From assembly GCA_007258455.2 (NCBI GenBank), contig VDFB02000003.1:39418248-39482247 (forward strand): DNA of 64,000 nucleotides, in the 5' to 3' direction. The translations under genes and the position numbers were made by a program. Below, in pieces: positions 1-12,385 of this stretch. This stretch comes from Sequoia sempervirens. Lineage: Eukaryota; Streptophyta; Pinopsida; Cupressales; Cupressaceae. How positions within the stretch are numbered: the first letter of the stretch is position 1; each line of letters begins with the position of its first letter. The notes under the pieces are model-generated. The model did not search any database. It saw only the letters and a list, made by a program, of their open reading frames with translations, and was not told the origin of the DNA.

Positions 1-2308
1 CTAGAATGACTTGGATTACTTTTCTAAAAGAAAAATTAGAAGTTTTTGAGAAGTTTAAAGCATTTAAACCTATGGTTGAGAATGAAACCAAAAGAACAAC
101 CAAATTTTTAAGATCAGACAGAGGTGGAGAATTCACTTCTAACAAGTATGATGAATTCTATGAGCTGCATGAGATTCAGAGATAATTTTCTTCTCCTAGA
201 ACTCTGCAACAAAATTGAGTAGTTGAGAGGAAAAATCTGATTGTATAGGAGATAGCCAAAACAATTTTAAGTCAAGAAAATTTGTTAGATATGTATTGGA
301 GAAAAGTTGTTCAAACTGCAATGTACATTTTGAATAGAGCTCAAATCAAACCAAAGAATATAAAACACCATATGAATTGTGGAAAGGAAGACCGACTTCA
401 ATTAGACATCTTAGGATATTTGGAAGCAAATGCTACATCAAAAGTGATGAAGAACATTTGGGTAAGTTTGATTCTAGATCTGATGAAGGTATTTTTCTTG
501 GTTATTCTATGATAAGCAAGGCATATAGATGCTATAACAAAAGACTGAAAAGGATTGTGGAAAGTGTCAATGTAAGTATTGATGAAACAATACAGTCTAT
601 AGATACTCTAGATGAAGAAGATAATGAATACCTAATCTACAATAGTGGTGAAGACTTAAAAATTGACTTTGAGAATATAGTTACAAAGACTCTAGCAAGG
701 TATGTTCAAAAGCACCATTTTGATGATCAAATTATCGGAGATAAAGATAGTGGGGTTCAAACCCAAAGGAGAATTGAGAAAGAAAATGAATAGGTACACT
801 TTGCATTATTATCAAAAATTGAACCAAGCTCCTATGCGGAGGAACACAAAGAGAAAGGTTGGTTAGATTCTATGGAGGAAGACTTGAATCAGATTAAGAA
901 AAATGAAACTTGGGAATTAGTTCTGAGACCCAAAGACAAAAAAGTTATCGGTACCAATTGGATCTTTATAAATAAATTGAATGAAGAGGGAAAAGTGTTT
1001 GGAACAAGACCATATTTGTATGCAAAGGTTATGCTCAGGTTGAGGGAATTGATTTTGAATAGACATTTACTTCGGCAGCAAGGTTGGAAGCAATAAAAAT
1101 GTTTTTGGCCTTATCAACATTCAAGAGTTTCAAGGTATATTAGATGGATGTTAAGTTTTCATTTTTGAATGGACAATTAGAAGAAGAAGCCTACATTGAA
1201 CAACTAGAAGGATTCCAATGTTTAGAGAATCTGGATTTTGTGTGTGGACTAAAAAAAGAACTTTATGAACTTAAATAGGCTCCTAGAGTATGGAATTCAA
1301 GATTAGATGGATATCTAAAACACAAAAGTTTTAGGAGAAGTAGCACAAATAGTTACTTATACATAAAAATAGGATCAATTATTGATTGTTGTTGTTTATG
1401 TTGATGACATTATCTTTGGTAGTAGAAGTGATGTTATGTGCAAATGGTTCTAGGATGCAATGTAGAATGAATTTGAAATGTCAATGCTTGGTGAGTTGTC
1501 TTTCTTTCTTGGCTTACTGATCTCTCAATAAAATAAAGGTATATTAATTTCTTAGAACAAGTACATTAAGGAGATGTTGAGCAATTTTAAGATAGAAGAA
1601 TCCAAACCAATGATTACACCTATGGTTAATGGGTGTAAATTGGGAAAGGATGATGAATTTTCTCTAATAGACTAGTCTTTGTATAGGTCAATGATTGGAA
1701 GTTTGTTGTATGTAACTGCAACTAGACCAAATATAATACACGTAGTTGGGAAGGTAGCTAGGTTTCAGGCGGTGCCTAAAGAAACTCATGTCAAAGCTAT
1801 AAAAATAATATTCAAATATCTGAAGGCTACAATAGATTTTGGTTTGTGGTATCCCAAGATTGATAACTTCACACTAATTGCATACAAAAATGTAGATTGG
1901 AAAGGAAGTATAGATGATTGGAAAAGCACAAGCGGTGGAGATTTATTTATTGGTGAGAGTCTTGTATCTTGGTTAAAAAAGAAGGATTTAGTATCTTTAT
2001 CTATAGAAGTGGAGTACATTACAATAGCTTCATGTTGCACTCAGGTATTATGGATGAAGCAGAACTTGAAGGAGACAAAAATAGAGCTTGACGAACCCAT
2101 TCCCATTCTTTGTGAAAATACCAGTGCTATAAATATTTCTAAGAATCTGGTGGTGCATTCAAGGACAAAGAATATTGCAATTTAGTATCATTTTCTAAGA
2201 GAGAAGTTTGCAAAAAAAGAGGTGAAGTTGGAGTATGTTGAAACCAATGAGAAAATAGTAGACATTTTCACAATACATCTTTCCAATGATACCTTTGAGT
2301 ATCTTTGA
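1..2308 (+). pseudogene. Ty1/copia pol remnant (integrase, RT, RNase H)
   Basis: This is the 3' half of a copia polyprotein; its start lies outside the window. In order the + strand shows the end of the integrase core (RSDRGGEF, then VVERKN with the catalytic Glu), the integrase C-terminal region (YELWKGRPTSIRHLRIFGSK), the RT start (ETWELV, GTNWIF), the RT active site YVDDIIFGS near 1396-1425, and RNase H (RSMIGSLLYVTATRPNI, KSTSGG, SCCTQVLWMK). The reading is broken by several in-frame stops and frameshifts, so no enzyme can be made. The frame ends with TGA at 2306-2308. The integrase-RT-RNase H order is diagnostic of Ty1/copia. Residue choice and the spacer behind pol suggest a Sire/Tork-type lineage, which is only a guess. 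Neighbour: PPT and 3' LTR directly downstream. Confidence 0.93.
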
Positions 2309-2800
2309 TAGAAGTTGGGAGTTGTTGCTCCCTCCTCTTGAATCAAGAGGAAGTACATGGAAAGGGGGAGTGTTGACTCCCTACCACAAGTGTGCATGGT
2401 GGCCTTGCAAAACAAGTTGTCAAAACAAGACATGACATAGGTTGAGGGGGAGTGTTCACTCCCTATTGTAAGTAGACTTGGTAGTCTTGCAGAATGTTTT
2501 TGAACTTGGTTGAGCAGAAGTAGTGTGATCAAAAGGTTTGATTTAAGTATGGACTCAGGGGGAATCTATTCAGGAGACATGCTTTTGGATTATGCAGTAA
2601 GCAGTTGACCTTTGCCATTGATGTCAAAGGGGGAGAAATGGAACTTAAACTGTTAAATACTCTAAGGAGAGAAAGTGGGATTAAATGTGAAGTGGCTTAA
2701 ATTGTTTTAGATATTGGGAACTCCTGATCCTGACACATTAGATTTGTCTTCATATGCCAACAACATTTTGTTGTTTGTCATCAATGATAAAGGGGGAGAT
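2309..2800 (+). other. copia 3' untranslated spacer with polypurine tract
   Basis: Non-coding stretch between the pol stop and the 3' LTR. It ends in the polypurine tract AAAGGGGGAGAT (2789-2800), which would prime plus-strand DNA synthesis. Two earlier purine tracts, AGGGGGAGTGTT near 2365 and 2440, head imperfect direct repeats of about 80 bp, so PPT-like motifs are repeated here. Confidence 0.75.
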
Positions 2801-4139
2801 TGTTAATATATGTTGTCATTAATGCCAAAGGTGCTCACTAATGTCAAAGGAGTGATGTCAATAGATTAGTGAGAATGAAATTTTAATTAATTTTTTCATG
2901 TCTGAGCCTCTACAATTAGAAATTACTTCTGCCATGATCATGTCATGTCAAGCTGTTGATAACAACATGCTGGGATGTACTACACTATGATGAAGATTGA
3001 AATATCATGCTTGTATCTATTTATGTTGCTAGAAGTAGTCTACAAGTTTTTGCGGATGTATTATGTGGATTGCTGCCCATACATTGTAATAGTTTTTTGT
3101 TCTGCATTCTATCATAGTTGAATTCTATTCCCTATGGCTTGAACATGTAGTAAATCTAATCATGATGTATCAGATTCTAGAGTTTTAGAGGTGCAGTCTT
3201 AACAAATAAAAAGTTGGAAGTAACAAAGTATTGTTTGTGTTAGATGGCTAACTAGGGATAGCATCTGAGTGTTTGCACTAGAAAAGGGAAGCATGCACCG
3301 GTTGGAGGAAGCGTGTTAAGGTGAAATAAAACCAAGTTAAGATCCCTGAAGGAAACACACAACATCATTTTTATTAGTGGCAACATATTTGATTTAGGAC
3401 CGACCTACTACACATTTCATACATATTTGAATTTAGGTCCACCTTAGGTGACCTAGCTAATTACATATGGTGTTAAGAGATTCTTGGTCAACATGAAACG
3501 TTGTTAATGTATTAGGATGCATATATTTATAGCTAGGATTTTTTCAATGACTAATTATCACAATTATAGTATGAGTGAGTGTGTTTTTGGGTGATGTAAT
3601 GGGAGTCACATCTCCATCATTGTGCACCATAACCAAAAGATCATAAGTTGTAAAAGAGAGTGTTTGAAGGAAGGTCAAATTGAGTGTAAGCTACGTGATA
3701 AACATTGAAGATTTGCAAATCTTATCTATGTAATTTGGTAAGACTAGTGTCGTATTGAGTTGGTGCTCATATATTTGTATTGGGGATTGGTGTCTCCAAT
3801 AGGTTGGTTCCTACAAATACAAAAGGGGAATGGTGTCTCTGGTAGGTTGGTGCCTACTTCATGATTGTAAATTACTTATTATTTCTGTGAGGTTGGATTT
3901 GGATAGTAGCTCCAAGAAACCCTTCTCATTGTGGTTTTTCCCATTTTGGGTTTCCATGTATATTTGGTGTTCATTAAGTGAATGTGTGCATCTATGTTGC
4001 TTGATTAACACTAGTTGTTTTTATTATTTAAGATTCATGTTTGGAGAAGTAGCTAATGGTACTTCATGTTGAATTAAACATTTTAAAATATATTTGATAT
4101 ACTGATTCACCCCCCTCGTAGTATATTGTGTGCCCTTCA
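2801..4139 (+). mobile_element. 3' LTR of the copia element
   Basis: The LTR starts TGTTAATATATG immediately after the PPT and is placed to end at CCCTTCA (4139), just after a stretch with CACCCCCCTCG, a common feature of copia LTR ends. Length would be about 1.34 kb. The 5' partner is outside the window, so the boundary rests on PPT position and the TG...CA ends only. No coding potential is seen inside. Confidence 0.65.
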
Positions 4140-5390
4140 AAAATAAGGGAGAAGGTGATACAAGATGTGGGGATTGACGTAACTATGTAACAAAAGGACT
4201 AGTTAGCACAAGCACAAGATAAGGAGTTCTAGAAAAAGTAGAGGGTGGATACCCTAATGAAAGGATAATAAATATAAATAGATAAGGTAAAAAAGGAAAC
4301 AAAAAAGATTACTAAAAATCTCCACAATTCCCTCTTAGAAGAAGAGAAAGAAAGACAACAAACAACACCTCCTCTAGAAAGTGGCCAACTGAGTGGAAGA
4401 GATGATGAGGAATAAGAGGTAAAGGCTATAGAGGCCTCCACATTTTCATCCCGTATCCAATCAATTAAATATTTTCTAGCACAACAGAAGCAATTGTAAT
4501 CAACACCCACACTACAACTACTACAGTTTCCACTTATTAGTTCCCAAGTGAACTTATCAAGTGTTTCCCCACTACATAAAATTTAATTAGGGAACACATT
4601 TCATGCCAACACAAGGGAATAAATATTACATGTTGAAAATGAAGAGTAGTTAAAAGAGGTGGTGAGCATATTGTAGAACACCATTCCACAAATACAAAGA
4701 AATACTTCCTTTCCTTTGTCACAACTCAAAAAATTGGTGGATGGGCTACAAATGGATTTGCACTCACAAAAGGACAGGGTAAGGTAGGAGGCTCAAGAGG
4801 AAATTTTGAAAAATAAAATAGAGGAGGAAACAAAGAAGTTTGTGTCATATCACTCCCAATTGGAAGTGCAAAACAATAACATAGAAGGGAGTATAGCATA
4901 CTCAAACATGTTATACCAATTTTGCTTCTAGTGACCCAACCTCACTAAGAAATTGAAGGATCAAATAACTTAATTAGAGGTCCAAATAGTGTAGATCAAC
5001 TCCTCATATGATCCAATTAAAGATAAGGATAACACAATAAGAGCACAAAAAAAGAACCTGTACACTCAACTACAACAAGTCTAGGAGAAAAGAGAACAAA
5101 TAAAGATGTAAATTAAATAACCTAGGGAGATAATCAATGTTAAATTGGCACACTTAATTGGTACCTTAGAGGAGGAAAAGAATGCAACACAATAGATACA
5201 GATACCTACTAGTCTTGTGGAGGTAGCGACAACAAACATCAACACCCAAGGACACATCAAAGTCCTGTAGCAAGCAAAGCAACAATGGGATACTACACTC
5301 ATGCAGTTAAAAGTCATCTACAAACGTATTCTTCTCAAGAATTGAACAACCTTTCTTGAGGACAAGACATCATTTTAAAATGGGGGATGA
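4140..5390 (+). mobile_element. decayed retroelement internal region with PPT
   Basis: The + strand holds short, stop-interrupted stretches rich in Lys, Glu and Gln that look like a decayed coiled-coil Gag or similar (for example around 4280-4420 and 4730-4860). No enzyme motif is recognised. The block ends in a purine tract AAAATGGGGGATGA (5377-5390) followed by an LTR-like TGTT start, so it is read as the 3' internal part of an LTR element whose 5' side is lost at the neighbouring copia LTR. Confidence 0.45.
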
Positions 5391-5807
5391 TGTTAGTAGG
5401 TTACAAGGAAGTGCCAAAAGCTACAACATAGGACTTGTGAAACCTAAGGCAAACATAAGAGACTGAGAGGTACCCTATAAGTGTCACTTCTCTCTAAAAG
5501 AGAATGTATAAATATATGTATGTGATAGATGTAGGAGATATAAGAGAATGATAATACCGAGTAGAGACTAAGACTTTCCATTGTAATTGTTATATGATAA
5601 TATATATGGAGATACAAGGGTTAATCAATATAGGTGTTATGAATGAATATGATTCTTATTTGACAAATGAAATGCCTTTATATATAGTTTTCCCTTCTAC
5701 AATTACTCTTTTCTCTCACTACATCCTCTAAGGTATAAACAAACTATATAAAGGGATATTAGGGTACATATCTTTGGATTGTGATCCCCCCTTTTCTCTT
5801 TCCAACA
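5391..5807 (+). mobile_element. candidate 3' LTR
   Basis: Starts TGTTAGTAGG right after a PPT and can end at TTTCCAACA, giving TGTT/AACA termini and 417 bp. No second copy is in the window and no target-site duplication is visible, so the far boundary is tentative. Confidence 0.45.
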
Positions 5808-6835
5808 TCCATCATTATAGTTGTTTCATAGAACTAGGGTAAATGATGAGACCCATGGTGTAGTCTAGGATGTACCAACATTCATTTCCTTGATGGGGAT
5901 TTTCTTATGAGTTTGTGTTACTGAACTATGAGAATGACATTATTCTTATAGTAAGCTTGCAACCACTCCTTTTTTGTTAGTTAATCATTATGTGTACTTG
6001 TTAGGCTGTTAACTTATTGACATTAAGTATATATGTTGAATGCCTAAAGTCACTATGTTTACTATTGATGTGGGTATAGGCTAGTCCCTTTGTCTATAGG
6101 TGGCATATGTTGGAGCTAACCACCATGTGTACCTATGAGGGGTATACAAGCTAATCACCTATGTGTGTTCAACATAACTAGGAGCTAGCCACATTATGTA
6201 TAAATGATGTATGATTGAGCCAATCAATGTGTGGGCATGGGTTGTTGGAAATGTATGGTCCCTATGGGGTTTTATGTATGCTCACACATTAATTATTGGT
6301 ATGGAACTAACACTTTATTATAATGTGTTATTATCATTATATAGTAATTAGATTAAAGTGAAAGAAAACTCTTAAAAAGTAGTTATGATTTAAAAATGAT
6401 ATTAGAAATCTCACAAAAGTGAGGAGGATGAATTTTCTCTATCATTGGTGTACAAAATATGGATCCCATTATTACAAAATGGATACATAAGTAGGTTCAT
6501 CACAAATGAACCCTCAAAGTTTAGGTCTCAGTATAAGGATGATCTTGAATTTGGGAGCTTATGACATTCTAGTGTGAGTACCTTCGTGGTGGTATAGAGT
6601 TGTTTCCATAACAATGGTTGGAATAGATATGAATTTGGAATCTTTCATTTGACTTGGAAAAGATATTAAGATGCTTGATTGGTTAAGTTAGTTCTTGTAA
6701 AAAACAAAAAAAGTTAGTGGTAACTTAGGGGTGGTTATTTCAAATTCCTTGCATCCTATGCATGTAACCAATTGGAGAGGGGACATAATATTATTGATGT
6801 TGTTTGAAGACTATGATTATAGTGATGGAGGCATG
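5808..6835. other. AT-rich intergenic DNA
   Basis: No coding region, LTR pair or structured repeat is recognised. A TGTTGGAAATG stretch at about 6243 could be another LTR start, but nothing supports it. Confidence 0.5.
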
Positions 6836-7045
6836 CCCATTACAACTTCATGTGCTCTTTTTGACTTTATTCCCATTACAATTTTATGCTCTAGATGGCT
6901 TTGTTCCATTACAAGTTCTTTCTCTTTATGACTTCATTCTCATTACAACTTTATGTTTTGTATGGATTTATTCACATTACAAATTTATGCTTTGTATGGA
7001 TTTATTCATATTACAACTTCATGCTCTTTTATAGGCTTAATGCCA
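6836..7045 (+). repeat. degenerate 36-bp minisatellite
   Basis: About six imperfect copies of a unit of roughly 36 bp built on CATTACAACTTCATGCTCTT...TTTATTC. Copies differ by several substitutions and small indels. The open frames across it come from the repeat and do not look like a gene. Confidence 0.75.
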
Positions 7046-7774
7046 CATTATAGGTTCATGCTAATGGATATTAGGTCAGTGCAGGATCATGGGGGTCCAA
7101 ACTAGGCCCTTAAGTGGTAATGAAAATTCAAAAAAACAAAGTTAGGCAACTTGAAATAGAAATTTGAATAGGTTATTAACATAATTTGAAATATATGTAA
7201 GAATATAATTTGTAGTAAATTGAATGTAGTTTCTAAGCTACTAGTCCTTTTTTGGAAAAAAGTAAATCTATTTGGTGAAAATTTGAAATTTCAATGCAGT
7301 AGTACTAAATTTTTAGGAAAAAGTAAAAAGCAGGTGTATGTTTGACTAACCTAAGTACAAGAAAAAAAGTATATTTTTTTGAAACTTTCAATTATAAGTA
7401 GAGGACACATGCCTAGATGTGCCACATTTTTTTGGTAATTTTTTTGCAAGTAAATAATTAGTTATAAATTTTTTTATTAGAACCTTTGAAAAATATTAAA
7501 ACTTGTTTGTCTAACCACCATAACTTGGTGAAAAAATTATGAAATTCATTTTTTATCCTATAGTATGGGAAGCATAGAATGTGTTGCATCTTTTGGATTC
7601 AAAAAATGTAAAATAGTTTGAGAATTATAGAAGTTTATCAATCAACCTATCAATCATAACTTTAGTCATAATGCATGTAGAAAATCAATAGTAATTATCT
7701 ATTAAATTCAAAATAAGACATATCTTATATTGGTGGAAAGCTAACAATTTTCTCAATAAACCCTTTCTATTTCA
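7046..7774. other. AT-rich intergenic DNA
   Basis: Very AT-rich, with many A and T runs; no gene or repeat family is recognised. It could be the flank of the decayed DNA transposon that lies downstream. Confidence 0.45.
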
Positions 7775-7972
7775 TTGAATTCAAATAAAACAAAGTCGTC
7801 AACCACAAGAGTGAACTTTGGAAAACTAAAGAAATTTTCTAAACATGTTTTTGTAGTTGACTTTCTAGGTATGACACCCCAAGTCAATTCCCATGGCAAC
7901 CCAAAGGAAAATCATGAGGCTGTTGCTTTTGTCAAAAAAAATGGATATCCATTACCTCCACTATATTTAAAA
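7775..7972 (+). pseudogene. coding-like fragment, unrecognised
   Basis: A reading frame of about 65 residues with normal amino-acid composition (VVDFLGMTPQVNSHGNP, then AVAFVKKNGYPLPP) before it runs into TA microsatellite DNA. No family is recognised. It lies about 0.9 kb upstream of the transposase remnant on the same strand and could be the N-terminal part of that transposon. A chance ORF is also possible. Confidence 0.3.
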
Positions 7973-8560
7973 TATTTTATATTATTATTAATACATAAAA
8001 TATGTACTATATTATATACTATATACTATATATATAGTATATATAATATAATATATATTATGTAATATATTATATACTATATACTATATATAGTATATAT
8101 ATTATATACTACATTATACTATATATAGATTGAGAGAGAGAGAGAGGGTGGGAGGGATTGAGAGAGGGAGAGACTAGAGAGAGATATATTTAGGTAGGGT
8201 GGGAGGGAGCATATTGAGAGAGAGAGAGGAGGGAGTGAGAGAGAGAGGGAGTTATCTAGGTAGGGTGGGAGGGAGAGACCTAAGTGTGAGAGAGAGAGTT
8301 ATCTAGGTAGGCTGGGAGGGATTGAGGGAGGGAGAGACCATAATACCTAGATAACTCTCTCTCTCTCTCTCTCTCACTCTATATATATTATAATGTAGTA
8401 CATATAATATATATTATATAATTTATATACTATATATTGTGTAATATATTATATAATATATATTATATTATTAAGTATAATATATAATATACAATATATA
8501 AAATATCATATACATTATGTATTATACAATATATATATTAATAATACATAATATTGGTTT
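7965..8560. repeat. AT-rich palindrome with GA/CT core
   Basis: Left arm: TA-rich DNA ending in a GA tract (about 8090-8145). Right arm: CT tract and TA-rich DNA (about 8345-8410) that read as its reverse complement. GTGAGAGAGAGAGTTATC (from 8286) pairs with GATAACTCTCTCTCTC (from about 8349). Between the arms lies a GA-rich minisatellite with a recurring GGTAGGGTGGGAGGGA motif. No coding potential. Confidence 0.75.
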
Positions 8561-8745
8561 TATGTATTCTTTCTTTTTTAAAAAACTAAAAGAAACAAAT
8601 ATTCGTTTCAACGGTCCCCACATGCTCTTTGTCATTTGAAATATCATGAATTTTGTTTGATACAAACAAAAAGAAGCTTTTGGTACATTATTTTACACAA
8701 TTTTCAACTTAAGAATCATTTTTTGTGCTCTTTTTTGTTTGTATA

Positions 8746-9850
8746 ATGGGGAGCAACAATCATCATAATGGTAAAGGTAAGATGAAACTCACATAAGAGA
8801 AAATTGAAGCATATAGAGTAAAAGATAGAGAAAGTCATAGGAAGAGAAGACAAGGTATATCAAATACTCAAGGCAAGGCTTCTTCTCCACTCGTAAATGT
8901 TTACAATGTGGTGGTTTGTCAAAGTTTGTAACATGTTTTCATGAGGGCAACAAACATGATTTTGCTAACAAAATTGAGAAAAATAGATTTAAGACAATGG
9001 AATACAATTTGAAGAGTGGAGGTGAAGGTTCTAGATGCGAGTTGGTTATTAGAGAGGTAAGTATTGTTGATTTTATTTACGATTTTAAGAAAAATATTTT
9101 CTACAAGTATGCAAGGAATAGCCACAGGTCCCAGTGGTTGGATCAACAATTCAGAATATGTAAGGAATCTTTACCAATTGGAACTATTATATCCATGGTC
9201 GATTTTACTGAAAATTAAGTATTGCAACCACAAAATGAGGTACAATCTCAATATTACAATTCTATTCAAATTTCTATTTTTGTCCACATCAATATAGACA
9301 TGCACTTGGTAGTACACAAGAGGATAGGAAGATAATCAGGGAGTGCCATTTTTACATGAATGATGATAGATCTCATTCGTTAGAGTTTGTGCAACATTGT
9401 TTTGAATTTTTTTTGAGTTATTGCAAGAAAAAGATATTGCAATGGGTCAAAATCTCATTTGGTTAGATAACTACATGGGGCAATTAAAAAATGCTCATAT
9501 GTTTTATTGGTTGAGTAGGATGCATGTACAAAGGGGTGTACCTCATATTTGGAATTTTTTGAATTTGGGCATGGAAAAGGCGAGCATGATGAAGTAGGTG
9601 CATATGTGAAGAGAGCTCTGGTTAAGGAACAAATGAAGATCAGAGGTGGTGCAACATTCAACGATGCAGATTCTATTTTTGGTTGGTGTAGTTATCCATT
9701 GTCATGAGGGACACTTGATTCAGAAGTGTGCAGGCTCTTTTGGTTGGTTGATGAGGGCATAGTGGGAGAGAAATTGGAATGTCAGAAAATTAGAGAATCC
9801 TCAAAGATGTATTCATTTCAAAGCTCAGATGCAAGTGCATGGACCATATG
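8746..9850 (+). pseudogene. broken DDE-type transposase-like gene
   Basis: Two blocks of one protein survive in different frames. Block 1 (8916-9310): CELVIREVSIVDFIYDFKKN, then a core VDFTEN followed after a stop by NEVQSQYYNSIQISIFVHI. Block 2 (about 9470-9690): QLKNAHMFYWLSRMHVQRGV, FEFGHGKGEHDEVGAYVKRA and FNDADSIFGWC. The D-F-x-E-N, G-Q-x-K and H-G-K-G-E-H-D motifs resemble a recurring family of RNase H-fold (DDE-like) transposases in eukaryotes; the superfamily is not named here. In-frame stops and at least one frameshift make it inactive. No terminal inverted repeats were found. Confidence 0.6.
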
Positions 9851-9917
9851 GACATGAGAGTTGGCTTTTTTTTATCAGAATTGTACTCAATGTGAGTCAA
9901 GTGAGTGGGTAGTGTAG

Positions 9918-10254
9918 TGTAGAAAATTGTATACCTTAACAATTTCACATTATGTTTTGTACCCCTAATTTATTGGACTTAATTAAGTTTCTAATTTTCC
10001 AAATTATGCATTCCAAAGCCTAATTTTTACCATTTTCTAAAGGATTACAAGCGTTAAATAAATACAACCAATTGCTATTTTTCTCCCGACTAGGTGTGTC
10101 CTATAACTTTGGTCCAAGACCCATTTTCCCATGGGAAAATGGGCCCCCCTCCTTAGCTATGACTCAAATTGAAATATGTTGTTGGCGGTATTTTAACATA
10201 CAAAATTCAAATATGAAGTGTCGACTTTTGGGATCTAATTTTTGGAAAATTGGA
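9918..10254 (+). mobile_element. possible old LTR, left part (interrupted by TRIM)
   Basis: TGTAGAAAATTG at 9918 resembles the TGTAGACACC and TGTATACACA starts of the two elements further along. Removing the TRIM at 10260-15220 joins this piece to 15221-15577, which has CTATAAATAC as a TATA-like box. Together they would be an LTR of about 690 bp. The second LTR is not seen. Confidence 0.3.
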
Positions 10255-10259
10255 TAAAC
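10255..10259 (+). repeat. TRIM target-site duplication, left copy
   Basis: TAAAC here is repeated exactly at 15221-15225, on both sides of the TRIM with its nested insert. Confidence 0.85.
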
Positions 10260-10377
10260 TGTTGCAAGAGTTTCACCCTTGATCTCCTTGTGTTGCACAA
10301 TGCAACACTTGGGTTCATGACATGGCATAACCACCTCTTGTGGATCTTGGATCTTGTATAAATCTGGTAGTTGTATT

Positions 10378-10805
10378 TGCTAGTGTGAATGAGATTATTT
10401 CCTAACTAGATATTAGTTGGACCTATTCACATCATTAATAAGTTTACTTAGGAGTTAGTTTCCTAGGTGGCATTCTAGAAACTAGCATTTAATGGGATCA
10501 TATCTCATTAATAGGCATGTAGTTATCTAGGCATTTAATAGTTCACTCATACATTTATAATTATGCATTAGGCATTTAATGTTTGTAATCAAGGTGGTTA
10601 TCCAACTACCTCTATCCTTGCCTATATAAGCAAGGATCCTATACATTTGTAAAGCATTCTAGATCAATTCATCATATATCATCATTTGATCAAGTTCTCT
10701 TCTTGCTCATAATGCACTACTTTCTTGTTCGTGTGGATGTTTTTCTTTTTGGTGATCCATTGACGAATTCAACTTCAAGTCAGTGTTTGCTCCATATTTC
10801 TAACA
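10378..10805 (+). repeat. copia 5' LTR
   Basis: Starts TGCTAGTGTGAATGAG and ends TTTCTAACA. A TATA-like CTATATAAGCAAGG lies in the last third. Colinear with 14515-14942 with no net length change. Confidence 0.92.
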
Positions 10806-10817
10806 TGGTATCAGAGC
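10806..10817 (+). promoter_or_regulatory. primer-binding site (initiator Met-tRNA type)
   Basis: TGGTATCAGAGC starts directly after the 5' LTR. It is the standard copia PBS complementary to the 3' end of plant initiator Met-tRNA. Confidence 0.9.
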
Positions 10818-12385
10818 TTAGGCCATAGAAGGATTCATCTCATATCGGGAAGTTGAGCTGAGGAGATTGTCAAAGGTTAAAAGGTTTTCTTGAAGGGCTA
10901 GTTGTTCTCATCCAAGAGACAACTGATTTTTGAGGCGCTTTGGGTCAGATTTGACTCTACCGTTGTGTTCAGAAGGTCCAAAAACCTAAGGAGCGCCTAC
11001 CCATTCATCAAAATTTGACTTCGTCATCCAGACACCATCAAAGGTTTTTTTTGCAGCTATTTCAGTGGTAAAAGTACAAATCGTGCGAGTGTTGGAGAAA
11101 AAATCTCCCCCCCGCTACAAAAAAAATAAATCCTTTGGTCGGCCTATCTCATTGCAGGTTCTAAAAAAAAAATTATTTGGGATTTTTAAATTACTATAGT
11201 TGCAAAAAATAAATATTTTTGGGGTCATTTAATCACGGTCGACATTTTATTAGTGGAAAATATTTAATATTGGTGGGAAAAGTTTATCGGGCTTATATTA
11301 TTAATGGTCAACATTTTATTAAATCAGTGGATGTTTATTTAATATTGGATGTTGGCTTCATGCAGATTTTAAAAATTTAAATCGATATAAATTTTAGTTT
11401 TGATTTCCATTTGGCAACATCAAAAACTCATCCATTCGTCCAATTTTCTTCAGAATTCATAGCTTTGCTAGAGTTTTTGGTAGGGATTTATTGCAGGCAT
11501 CAAAGACTTTGCACAATTCATGGGATTCATATTTGCACTAGTCTTCAATATTGTGTAGTTTTTGTCCGGTTCGTTACCTTGTTCTGCCTTTGCCGCCATT
11601 TACTGCCATCCATTGTTTCTCTGACTTTTTCACTAAGTTGAAATTTTTATCAGCCAAATTCCTTCCTCTCCCACCGTCAACTATCACGCCATCATTCTCC
11701 ATACATAACTGTGGACTTGTTGGTGACCGAAGGACAGTGGAGGAGCTACTAGCGGCGTCGCCCCGACACTGCCCAATCTCAGCCCCGCCGCCGTCTAGCT
11801 GGCAGTGCGATCTTTTTTTTTTGCAACAATGCACCCTAAAGTCACATTGGAGCCTAGGGGTTGAATTTATTTGTTCCCTAGGTGTTTGATTTTTGTACCT
11901 ATTTAGCCTACACCCCTCAACAAGGAAGTTTTTTTCTATGAAGTGTAACTTTTCATCAGGATATTGGATTTTCAAAAACAAGATATCATTGGAAAGCCAA
12001 TTCCATGTACTTTGCATCCATGTAGAACATTCTGCTAGATTTTTTGTGGGTATGAATTATAATCATCCAAAGTCAGAGCTTCCATTTGGACTCCTGAGCT
12101 TGTATCTTTTCACCATTTTGTCAGATTTTGGAGATTCCAACGACATTGCAAAGGTGATTCAGAGCTCTATCATACTATCCATCCACTTTTTTAGATTCAA
12201 CCCTAGGTATTCTCTATTGAATTTTTGAAATTTGTGGCATTTTCTTGATAACCTGGACATATTGTAATTTGGGAAAGGTTTGTTTGTATTGGAGTCTTCA
12301 TTTTCACTGGCATATCATATATTGGAGGTTTTATAGCATTTCTATCATATATATTTACCTCTTGGTAGATTTTGTTTTGACATAC
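10818..12385 (+). other. copia 5' leader
   Basis: About 1.57 kb between PBS and gag. The open frames on both strands at 11.4-12.0 kb show no conserved domain and are taken as chance. A short GC-richer patch with GCCCCGCCGCCG lies near 11760-11800. Confidence 0.55.

Noticed and set aside
11574..12017. 147-residue minus-strand frame in the copia leader
   Set aside because: No recognised motif, overlaps a leader and other frames on the opposite strand.
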